From: Microcebus murinus
Lineage: Eukaryota; Chordata; Mammalia; Primates; Cheirogaleidae
DNA length: 64,000 nt
Reading direction: 5' to 3'
Assembly (NCBI RefSeq): GCF_040939455.1
Contig: NC_134108.1
Span: 8,337,501 to 8,401,500, forward strand
Position 1 is the stretch's first letter; each line of letters starts with the position of its first letter. Shown one piece after another: positions 12,201 through 24,200 of the stretch. The translations under genes were made by a program, and so were the position numbers. The notes under the pieces are model-generated. The model worked only from the letters and a program-made list of their open reading frames with translations. It was not told the origin of the DNA and did not search any database.

Positions 12201-15200
12201 GCAGTTCTGGGTCACCTGCATTTGCAAACTGCAGGATTACTGCTAACCGAGGAAAATAAATTTACCAAGAAGCAAAGGAGAAAGGACGAGCTACCCCACT
12301 CGAATGACATGCTGGGCCCCACCTGGCCTGACAGGCCCTGGTCTTACACTCACTGGAATCTCATCTCTGTCCCCTTTGCTGTCCTCAGCAGAGTCCACAG
12401 CGTGCCAAGCTCCTTTGACCACGATGCTGAGCTGGGCATGTTTCGGCCGAAGCAGGAGGAAACTGAACCGGCCTCGTGGACTGACGTGGCATCCCCCACC
12501 CCGCCCCACCTGGAACCAGAGGCCTGCTCTGCTGGGGAGGGGATGGAGGGCCAGGTGCTGTGGCTGTTCCTGGCACTCGGGGACAGTCTAGCCGAAGTCA
12601 CAGGCCAGGCCCTCTGGCCCGGGGAGTGGAGGGAAGAACATATCACGAGGCATCCACTTACTTTTCATGTGGGTGGTAACAGACAGAAACAAATTTTCCA
12701 CGGACTTATTAAATCCTTTAAACTGACCAAGTTCCTGTAACTAAAACAGAGACAGAGGAGAGAGGATGAGAGTTACGCTTGATGTCCCGTGTTGCCTGAG
12801 CAGTCTCTAGGCAGCAACCCCAAAACACGGGCAGACGTGTGTCTGCGTGGGCACGTGTGGGTCCACGCGGGCGTGGGCGCTCAAGGTGCATGCGTTGTGC
12901 AGGTGAGGAGAGCACAGTCTTCCCAAGAGACAGGCACCCTCTTTACCCAGCGTCCCTCCTCCACACGCTGCCATTCTTATTAAAGGAAGGAGCATCATCA
13001 GTGGGTTGTTGACAAGATGACAACTCTCTCTTAGAAACAGGGACTGGCATGTCATTGGCTCAAAGATTGTACTCAAGCAAATTACTGCTTGTTTAATCTC
13101 CTTTCTCTTCTGGCCCCACCCCCACTCCACGCAGAAGGGATGCCAACTTGGGCAGAATGCATGTGATAAGGGGGCCAAGGGGGCCAAGGCACAAGGTGAC
13201 CAGTCTGGAGCCAGGGAGTTCTGCCTCCCAAAGCAGAAGAGAGAAGAAAAAGAGAGAGAGAACAATAGAAAGGATGTCACTTCCCTCTCTAAATCGCATC
13301 CATTTACCCACCCATCCACTCATCCATCCAGCCAATAAATATATCTTGAGCACACAGGTGCTAGAATGACTTTGGAGAATTTAAAATCTCAAGGAGAAAG
13401 TAGAGCAAGATTTCGAAGGTCACCCTGGAGTCTAAGTTTGACACTGAAAAAGAATGTATGTGTTTTCTCTCTCTTATCATCAGACAATGCATGTTCTCAG
13501 GTTTGGGCGAGGACTCTGAAAAACACAATCTTAAAAGCCATAATCCCAAACGTTAAAATCCTGAAAGATCAAAATCCCTAAACTCTAAATTCCTAAAGGC
13601 TAAAATCCCCAAAGTTTAAAATCCCTAACGTCTAAGATCCTCAAAATCTCAATCATAGGATAGCTACATCTGTTAGGAGGAACCTTGTTGTCTTTATTTA
13701 GAAATTAATTATGGCTTAAAGAGGTGTACATGGCTATATATTTCATCTTTGAATCATTTCCAATACTGGAGGCATAAATGTGTAAAGACTTTTGGAGGGT
13801 TCTAATTCATTTTATGCACTTTTTGCAAATCTGACTCCACCAAAGTACATTATCACAACGTTGGCTGTGTGTATACATAGTAAGAATGTAAAAACTTCCT
13901 CAATACTCAATAAATGAAGAGGTCTCCTTTTTGTACATCTGCATTTGTGAAAGATAAAATTTCTAGAGGTCTCAGTTCTTTGGGCAACCTCATGTGCAGT
14001 GGTGACCCATGGTGGTTTTTGATGACTCTTGTCAAAGACTTAAGTTGTTCATCACAGCGTTTCAGACAACCACCGTTATAAAGCTGGGTGCACACAATCA
14101 CCAACCATAGCGATGTGCATGCAGACGTCTCCCTTTTTGACCTATTTCTTTATGAATATGGTTCATCTGCTCATAAATTGTGATGCCCAAGTGACTGTCA
14201 TTAGTATACCTGAGCGTTTATGCTTGCAAAAATATATATAATTAGTTTCATCTTTAATTTTTTTTTGCCTCCTTCCTTCCCTGAAAAAATGTTATTCTTG
14301 CCTATTTTATTGTATGCAGTGACCTGTGTTCTGTTCTGTTTTCATGTTTCTCAAACACTTGCCCTTTTAAAAATGTAAATAAATTATCTTTTAAAGAATT
14401 TTTAAATTATTTTTTCCAGAATTATATTTTTGGGATTTTGATCTTTCAGGATTATGACATTTGGGATTGTGTCTTTCGGGATTATGATCAGCTCCCGTAT
14501 TCTCCCATATACGGATATAATTGCTCCAGGAATTATCTAGTAACGGTGAAGAGAATCAAGATTGTAGCTTTCCATGGCACCGTACAGTCTCCAAGTGCTA
14601 GCTCAGACATTAGTTTGTTAATATCTCACATGTCATTGGGGGCAAGCCAGAGGAACACAGACAGTCCCCAATTTATGACTTTTTGGCTTTGCAATGGTGT
14701 GAAAACAATGCACATTCAGTAGAAACTATACTTCGAATTTTTATTTTTTAACATTTTTATTCTTTATTATTATAAAATATCTCCTTGTGTTAGATGATTT
14801 TGCTCACCTGTAAGCTAAAGTAAGTGTTCTGAGCACATTTAAGGCAGGCTGGGCCAAGCTATGATGTTTGGTAGTTTAGGTGTATTAAATGCTTTTTCAA
14901 CTTACACCATTTTCAACTTATGATGGGTTTATCAGGACGTACGTAACCCCATCCTAAGCCGAGGAGCATCTGTATAATTATTTCCACCTCTCAGGAGGGA
15001 AACCCAGACAGCCCCCTACAGCTAATTTCTCTGGACAGAAACGGCGCTGGTCCCCTTTACATTAGAGGCTGCAAACGCGTGACAGGTCCGCTCACTGTCC
15101 ACGGCACTCCACACTCACACACCTGTCGGTCAACCCATTTCCCAAGACCCCTAGAGACCCTCCGCATGCTCACGGGTGCAGTGCAGAGGTGGGGAAGAGG

Positions 15201-18200
15201 GCCAACGACAGGCCAAGAGGGAAGAGGAGGCCTTGGGGGCAGGCGGAGGACAGCCCCGATGGTCCCGGGGCCACCGAATGTCAGCAGGAGCCCTGGCCAA
15301 CCTCACATGGGGCCTCGTTCCCTGCCTTGCTCTGTGACCCGCTCCAGTCAAAGCCAAAGCTCTGTGCCGTGTGAGGTGTCCGGCCACCCCCCGAGCCCCG
15401 ATTAGGGAAGCCTCCAGGACAGACACTTACCCTGCAGGGGCTGCGGCCACACTGGCTCTCGCTGAGGGGAGGTGGCGTAGGAGGAACCACAGAAATTTTG
15501 CTGCCAAGGAAAAATACAAGAACCAGGTTATGAACTATGCAAGTTATTGATTTTACAACATAGATAGGACGTGTCATCATTCTATAATTCAAGTCCTCAA
15601 GGTTTTTTGGTGTTTTTTTTTTTAACTGCCTTAACTTTTTAGAAAAAGACCCAGCAGCCCTACTTGGACCTGCTCTTCTGCAGGGGGCATTATTTCCTGA
15701 TATGTAATGTGGGGGACGAGGGTCATGCCATGTGAAATCTGGAACAGTGTGCTCTGAAACAGCGGGGAGCTCAGAACCGGCTCTGCCCCCTGCCTGCTAG
15801 GGCACCCCGGCCCCACAAATGTGCTCCCAGGGCACCAGCAGAAATGCCAAAAATGTTGCGCATGTGAAAATCAACCAGGAGCAGAACTGGAAGTTTGTGC
15901 TCAAAGAAGTGGTAAGAAATAGAGGAGAAAAAAATGAAAACGTTCTGAGACTGGAAAATCTCGTTATGGGCCAGTAAAACCCAGCAGGTGGTGGGGAAGC
16001 TTTCAGTAATACTCTAATAAATTCAGCACACTCAGGCGTGGGAGTTATGGCCAGCTAAAAACTGCTAGGTTTTTAGAATTTTGTGCAAAGAAGTTACACG
16101 TCTCAGGCCATTATTCAATCCCACCAATGTTTATTCCACAAATATCTCTAAGGTACCAGGCACTGGGTAAGGTGTTAGAGATATGAATGATTAGATCAAA
16201 GCAAATGCTTACTTTAGGATTTCCTTCAATGTGCAATTAAGGATAATATTTACTTTCCTTATGATGTTTCAGGAAGACTTAAGAAATAAAACAGAATATT
16301 TAGTGAGAAAATACTATGTTAGCTAGAAGGCTTTCCATAAGAATCTGGAAACATCTCAGTTTGAATCTTTTCCAGGCACTTTATGATCTTTCTTTTTTTT
16401 TTTTTTTTCCACGAGTTACATTCCAAAGCAGTGACATCTGAAAGTCAAGAGAGCTATAAGCTCTTTCAGAACGTCCTCTGTGCCCTGCCCCAAGGGCCCA
16501 GGACGGCCTGTCCTTTGTAACAACTCACCTCAGCTTCTGATAAGATTGCAAGAGCTTGGCCCCAACTGTCTCCTGCTTGCCTGGAAGAGATATCCGTAGA
16601 GGTCATTTATTAATGAGAATGTAACTTAGGTGATGCCAATACGAAAAGGAATAAATTAAGATTATTTTTCTGGTATCACTTCTTGTGATTAAAAAGTGAG
16701 AGACCATTTTGGGGGTGACAGAAATGCTCTATGATATTAGACTGTGGTGATGGTTGTACAAGTTTGTAAATTTACTAAAAATCATTCGATTGCACACTTA
16801 AAACAGATGAATTTTTTGTTTATAGAATTTATACTCCACTAAAGCTGTAGTTAACACACACACACAAAATTCAACACCATAATTGTTGGGAATGACTGCT
16901 TTTATTAAAAGTTGATATTGACCTAGACTTTCTAAATCTGGATACTTTGAAAAAATAGTTCAAACTTCCAAGCTTCCATTTGTCCTTTGGAAACATTTCG
17001 TAACTGAATGAATGTATTCCTCCAAAGTTGCCTTGTGATGAAGATTAAATTAATCTTTTAAAAACTATAATCTGCTTATTTCTAGTTATAGAGGCTAATA
17101 ATTTCCTAAATAAGACTGCATTTGATATAGTACCCTTTTTGTTTCAAGGAAAAGTGGTTTTTGTGGCGTATTAAGACTCCCAGAATGAAACTCGGCATGT
17201 CCGCAGTTCTGTGGACACAGTGACTCCGGGACAAACGCATGGGAAGAAGTCAGCCCACGCCTGGCTCGGGGCTGGAAGCAGGTTTCTCTCGCTCAGGGAG
17301 GTCCCCAGAACCCACACACAGCCCAGATCACCACACCTGCCACCCTGGGAGGTCAGTCTAGCTCCTGTCTTAAGTGTTCATAGGATTTTAATCCTTTCTA
17401 AAGACTTATGTATTAGCTTCAGGTCCACAAGTCACAGGGATGGTAAGAAAGTCAGGTGGGCAGGGAGGTTAAACCCGAAACTTTAAGGCAGGGAGGCAGC
17501 CCTCAGGGCAGGGATCCTTAACCCAGCTGTCCCTGGGGAGCGTGGGAACCCTCGAAAGCTATGTACAGTTCTGAGTCCGCCCGCCTGTGCGCACTTTCTG
17601 GGGTCCACACGGTGTTCCCCGGCTTCTAAAGAGCCTGTGAGCCCTCCCCTCCCCCATTAAGAAATACTCCTCCGGGGCAGAACAGAAAGCACAGGAAGGC
17701 CGCGCCCAGCAGGCCCGGCTCAGCTCAACTAGTCCGACCAGCTCGGGATGGAGGAGAGCTGACAGCTGCTGGAGCCGCCGTGAAGAAAACGCCAGGTGGG
17801 AAGCAAACGGACAGCCCAGCTGCACCTGAGTGTGTGGAGGCTGGGAAAGAAAGGGAAAGAGAAAGCAAGTAACAGCAATACCCTTTATCCAGCCCGTCCT
17901 GGGGCGGAAACACACCCCCCAGGAGACAGTGACTGACTGCCAAGCACGCTGGGACAGGGGTGCCATTTCTCAGGGCTCCCCGGCCCCCACCTGCTGCCAT
18001 CAGCTGCCCCCCCACCCGTGGTTGCAACAGCGTCCCCCTAGGCGCCGGCACCGGAGCCACATCCCTGTCCCCAAATCCGATGCTATCTCAGGCGCCTAAA
18101 GCCCCCCAAGGGCCGCCCCGGAGTCGGGCCCCACGTGGCGTCCCCGGGCCCTGCCCCTCTGCTGGGCCGCTGCTCTCCGCCCTGCCGCCCCGCGAGGCCT

Positions 18201-21200
18201 CGGACGACTGTCTCGCCCGCCCCGCAGGCCTCGGACGACTGTCACGCCCGCCCGGCACCCCACCCCGGGTGCGTCTCCCCGGGGCGCCCACACCCCAGCC
18301 CCGACGCCTCCGCTCGGCGGCTCGCTGCCGCCCCTGCCGGCCGCGGGGCTGGGCGGCCGCGCTCCCCGGCTCCGGGGACAGTCGCGACAACGCCGCCGGG
18401 TGGCCCGGCGGGACCGCAGCCCGGATGCGGAAGAGCCGGCATGGCACGTGTGCCAGGAAACCCCGCGCATGCCATGCGATTTTGGTGTGTCACGAAGAAG
18501 GGCCTTTTGATTTTTCTAACCATTTAAAAACCGTCACAGCGAGTCCCAGCTCGGGAGACACACGGAAACAGAGGTGGGGGGCCTGTTTGTCCCCGCAACC
18601 GCGACCCACCTGGGGACAAGACCCTGGGAGGGGGGGGGTCCCTGTGCCCAGGCAAGTTTGAGAAGCGCTGGCCCACGTGGCTTTTGTCCAACCTGCTGCT
18701 TATTGACATAAATAATATGACATAAATAATATTCTCTCCTGCTCCTCTGCTGTTTCCTACCAGAGGCCGCCTTTGAAAGCAACAAATCTCCACTTTTTGT
18801 CAACATGTTGTGAAGTTCATGGAACTACTGCGAGGCAGCGCGGGCAGAGGACGCCCCTGGCGGCCGGGTCTCTGCACGGCCGCGCGAAGCCACGCTCGCG
18901 CCCTGGACTGCGGTGCCTGCCGCGGATGCCGGGTCCTGTTGCTCCAGCTCTTCTATCTGGGGTGACTTGGTTCACAGGGAAAGAAGGCCACGGGGCAGAG
19001 CCCCTGGGACGCCCAAGTGTAGCTCCATCAACCAACCAAGCCATGTTGCTTGTAGGTGGCTGAGGGGTTTCACGTCCTGAACTGCATACTCACCGTGGCT
19101 TAGTCCCCTTTCAAACCACGATCGATCGCTGCCTCCCCTCCTGCGCCCGTAAGCCCTACACCGCCCAGCGCCGAGGAAGGTCGTCACACACGGGGTCATG
19201 CTGCGGAGCTAGCAGGGCAGGCAAGTGGGAGGGTGGCTTGCCCAAGACCACCCCTCTGCTGGTGCCTGTGGCGCAGGAACAGCATCCTACGTAAGAAGTC
19301 ATACCCGGGAGTTCCAAGTGTGACCCAAAGCAAAGCACAGGTAGGGCTACCTATGTGGAGCCTCCATGGGAACTGGGCGAATGTACTCCTTACTCAGGAA
19401 GCTTTAGGTCCACCCCTAGGAATCTGGTCACAATATATGGATTTGGTTAGAACAACACACTTTGCTGCATCTGCCATAAAAATCATCACAATAAACACAC
19501 AAACCTATCATGTGAACACCCCCTTACAAGTGGCTCCCTTGTGCAGTGCCTGACCTGCACAACTGTATGTGACAGTCCCGAGCATTGCCCACACTGGAGC
19601 TTGAGTATTCTCCAGACACTGGAAAAAAATCCCTGAACAAAAGCAGCTGTTGGATAATTACAGTGTGTTTTAGAACGTTTTTCTTTAATAGGGAAGAAAA
19701 GTTCCCTAGAACAGTAAGATTTGAAACCAATCTTTACCTCACACATTCGAAATGGAAAACCTCTAAAAAAAAAATTGACCTAAAAAGCCTCAGCATGTAA
19801 AGAATTGTGATATCCTGTTACAGTAGCTTTGGAGCTGAGTTCAGAGCCATTTTTAAGTATATATTAGTCCTTAGAAAAATTTTGAGCTAAGACAGCACTG
19901 GTTGCTAAGCCACCAGCCCAGGACAAAAGATTAAGTACAAGGCTGTGAATCTGCAACCAGTGCCTTTCTGGACAGTGACAATTAATAATGGTAGATTTAT
20001 AATCCTGTGGGCATGAAGAATCTCTCATCCAGTGTCCTTCTGCCACCAGACATTACTCTTCTGCTTAGCTGCAGCAGAGAAAATACTTTTCCCTTTAATG
20101 AAGCTACCTATATTCTGCCAAGCAGAAATTCTGGCTGGTTGTCATGTTAAAAATGATGACCAAGAGCTGGGCAGTAACTCTTCCGCTAGGACGGACTAAG
20201 GCTGATGGAAACTGGACAGGTTTACTGAGCACCTGGAACAATGGCATAGCAACCGCTTTTCAGCATCCTTCAGATTTTCTCTGAAAAATGCATATGGGCT
20301 TTAGGAGTTCTCTGTACATTCTGGATATTAATCCCTTATCCGATATGTGATATATGATCTGAAAATATTTTCTCCTATATTACCTTTTTATTTTGTTGAT
20401 AGTATCCTTTGATGTACAAAAGATTTTTATTTTGATGACATCCAATTTGTCTACTCTAAGCAAACATAGCTCTTATGTTTAGATCTTTAATACATTTTGA
20501 GTTCGTTTTTGCCTAAGTTGCTAGGTAAGGGTCCAACTTCATTCTTTTGCATGTGGATATCCAGTTTTCCCAGCACCATTTGTTGCAAAGACCGTCCTTT
20601 CCCCCATTGAATGGTCTCAGCGCCCTTGTCAAAAAATAATTTGGCCACCTATGCGAGGATTTATTCCTGGGCTCTTTATTCTATTCCATTGGTCTATATG
20701 TCTGTCTTTTTTTGCCAGTACCACACTGATTTGATTACTATTGCTTTGCAGCAAGTTTTGTTCTTTTTTTCCCAGAAACAAAGCCACCCAATTAAAAAAT
20801 GGGCAAAGGACTTGAATAGATGTTTCCCCAAAGATACACAAATGAGCAATAAGCACATGAAAAGATGTTCAACGTCACTAATTATTAGGGAAATACAAAT
20901 CAACACCACAAGGAAATACCACTCCACACCTATTAGGATGGCTATTGTCAAAAAACAAAACAAATGTTACATAGATATAAAGAAACTGGAGCCCTTGTGC
21001 AGTGCCAGTGGGAATATAAAATGGGGCACCTGCTGTGGAAAATGGTATGGCCGTCCCTCAAAAATATTAAACATAGAATTACTGTTTTACCCAGTAATTG
21101 CACTTCTGGGTATAAACACAAAAAAATTGAAAGCAGGGACTGGAATGAGCATTGCACATCAGTGTTCACGGCAGCATTATTCACAACAGCCAAAAGGTGG

Positions 21201-24200
21201 AAACAACCCAAATGTCCCTCGATGGATGGATGGATAAACAAAATGTGGCTTCTCCATACAACGGAATATTATTCATCCATAAAAAGGAATGAGACTCTGA
21301 TACATGCCAAAACATAGAGGAAGCCTAAAGACATTATGCTAAGTGAAATAAGCCAGGCATGAATGAATAAATATGATTCCACTTATCTGAGGTATGTAGA
21401 GTAGCTGTCAAATTCATAGGCAGGAGGTAGAACAGTGGTTACCAGGGGCTGAGGGGAAGAGGAGGATGGAATTATTGTTTTATGGGTACAGAGTTTCAGC
21501 CTGGGCTGATGAAAAAGTTCTAGAGACTTATGGTGGTTGCATAACAATGTAAATATACTTAATGCCACTGAACTGTATGCTTAAAAATAGTTAAAATGGT
21601 AAATTTTATGTTGTACATATTTTACCACAGTAAAATAATGAACATGGGCTTCTTAAATTCCAATTTGCTTCATATTTAAGTATGTATGTGTCTACGCTTT
21701 TAAAAAATCTATTCACATAAAGAGACAGTTTTAACAATCAATTGTCAAGTTATTCCGTAAAACCACCCTAAATCAGTAATTTGGTCTAAACATGTAAGCA
21801 TATGAATCCTTAATTCAGAAATCCAATTCAGTTCAATTACTTCACCTTGGTTTCCATTCTGTTCATTTAAACAAGAAAAGTAATGAGGGTCATCAAAACA
21901 GGAGCCCAGGAGTTGCTGTATTTTATCAGCTGATCACCTAGAGCAGAGGTCAACAAACTTTTTCTTTAAATTTTCAGATAGAAAATTTCTGTTACAACTA
22001 CTGTGTTTCCCCCAAAATAAGACCTACCCATAAAATAAGCCCTAGCAGGATTTCTAAGCATTTGCGCAATATAAGCCCTACCCCAAAAATAAGACCTAGT
22101 GATGGGCATGGCTACACAGCGTATCTGCACAACCCATGCATTTCGTCGTGGAGCAGTAAAGAAGAGAGATTGGGGCCAATGGTTCTAAATGAAATAGAGT
22201 CACAAGAAATCCAGGATGGAATTCAGGATTTGGAGAGTTATAATGATGTTCCAGAAGAAGACAACTTAACTATATTTGAATAAATGTAGATTGTTGTACT
22301 GTACTTAAAAAAATAGCACATCCCCTGAAAATAAGCCCTAGGGTGTCTTCTTGAGGAAAAATAAATATAAGACCCTGTCTTATTTTCGGGGAAACACGGT
22401 ACTTGACCTGTTGTGTTGCAAAAGTGGATACAGAGGAGTGAACATAGCTATGTTCCAATAAAACTTTATTTACAAAAGGAGATAATGGGCCAGATTTGGC
22501 CTGCAGACCATCATTTGTCAACCCCCAAGAACAAGGAGTATTAAGTGAAATCAAATATTGACTAGCCTAATAACAAGCCCACCTAATTCCCCCTTCATTC
22601 AAAAAACGATGGATCAAAACCCAAAAGCAGCAAGGGGGTAGTGGGGCAGTCATGATGATTCAGGACCAAGACGTAGTTTGCCTCAGAGGACCTCAGCATC
22701 AATGAGTGACAGGCCACAGAGAATGGCAGGAGAGACACAAACAGTCCTGGTAGGAAGACTGGGGCACCAAGAAAACTCCATTCTCCCAGTTAGACACTTG
22801 AGACACAAAACATGAATGGGTCAAATTCACATATTCAGAGTGACTTGGACCATCTAAATCAACTCAGTTTTTGAGCTGCTACTATGTGCAAAACCAAAGG
22901 CATCATGAAATGTAAATAAAACCAAGAACAGGGTGGGCACGGTGGCTCATACCTATTATCCTAGCACTCTGGGAGGCTGAGGCCAGTGGATCGCTCAAGG
23001 TCAGGAGTTGGAAACCAGCCTGAGCAAGAGCGAGACCCCGTCTCTACTAAAAATAGAAGGAAATTAATTGGCCAACTAAAAATATATAGAAAAAATTAGC
23101 CGGGCATGGTGGCGCATGCCTGTAGTCCCAACTACTCAGGAGGCTGAGGCAGGAGGATCGCTTGAGCCCAGGAGCTTGAGGTTGCCATCAGTGAAGCTGA
23201 CACCATGGCACTCTAGCCTGGGCAACAGAGTGAGACTGACTCAAAATAAAAATAAAACAAACCAAGATCCTGTCCTGGGAAGTTTATTCCCTAGAAACAC
23301 TGGGTGGAAAGCAAAAAGTTTGAAGGTCAAGGTCTTATAACATTAATCATAAATTATGACTTTATAACCTCTGCTCTACCCAGTCTAAATGGACCAGTCT
23401 AAAACTCTCTAAGAAATAGGACAAGCAATCCAGCCCGCTGGGAAAAATCGCTTCTAGAGCACATGCTCCCTTTTGTGGTAGTGTGTTTGTTTTGTTTTTC
23501 CTCCTAAGGACAGTAGTAAGAAATAAGTCAAGAGTTGGATCTACCTTTTATTTTCTTTTTTTATTTTTATTATTATTATTTATTTTAGCCTATTATGGGG
23601 GTACAAGTGTTAAGGTTACATATATTGCCCATGTCCCCCTCCCCCCTCAAGTAAGAGCTTCAATCATGTTATCTTTTCTTTAAAATAAGACAAAAGCATA
23701 TGCAAAGTTTTATATATTGGAAATAAACATGACTTCATACAGACATCCTCTTGGGAGAGTAAACACACGTAAACTAGGGACTCTATTTGTGTAGAAGCAT
23801 GCACAGAGGCAGCTTGCAGAATCCAGCTGGGAAATGCTGGTGTGAGGGGTCTTTTCCAAGCAAACAAAGGGAGGGCGCTGCCATAGTGTCACCTACATAC
23901 TGACTGGCACCTACTTGTTTTAATTCACGAGCCTGGCTGTTTTAAGCCCACATAGTCAATCTGATGCTGTCATAATCCCGTGACCAGACAGATTGTACTA
24001 AGCTCTGAAAAATCACTTGAACTAAATCACACTTACTTACAGGGGTGAGCAGTAAAAATTATTTTCCTTCATAATTATAAGACACAATAATTATCCTGGT
24101 GAGTTAGTTATGTGATGGGCCAGTGAGAGAATGTTAAGTTTCAGCCTTTCTGAATTATTTTATTTCCCCCATTTTTAACAATAGAATGAATTACTAATAG

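Larger units (their letters stand above)
12741..15430 (-). other. SYTL3: SYTL3 intron between coding exons 5 and 6
   Basis: 2.7 kb, half of it occupied by two DNA transposon relics (13.52-14.49 and 14.66-14.97 kb). Confidence 0.65.

Noticed and set aside
13907..14104. Minus-strand frame with several Cys/His, considered as a transposase zinc-finger remnant
   Set aside because: The Cys/His spacing does not fit a recognised finger such as FLYWCH, so I do not claim a function.
17960..18661. Long open frames on both strands (up to 233 codons) across the CpG island
   Set aside because: GC-rich sequence rarely makes stop codons; the translations are low-complexity Pro/Arg/Ala with no family resemblance and overlap on opposite strands.
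20611..21237. 208-codon open frame
   Set aside because: It crosses the junction of the inverted and sense parts of an L1, so it is a chance fusion of repeat sequence.
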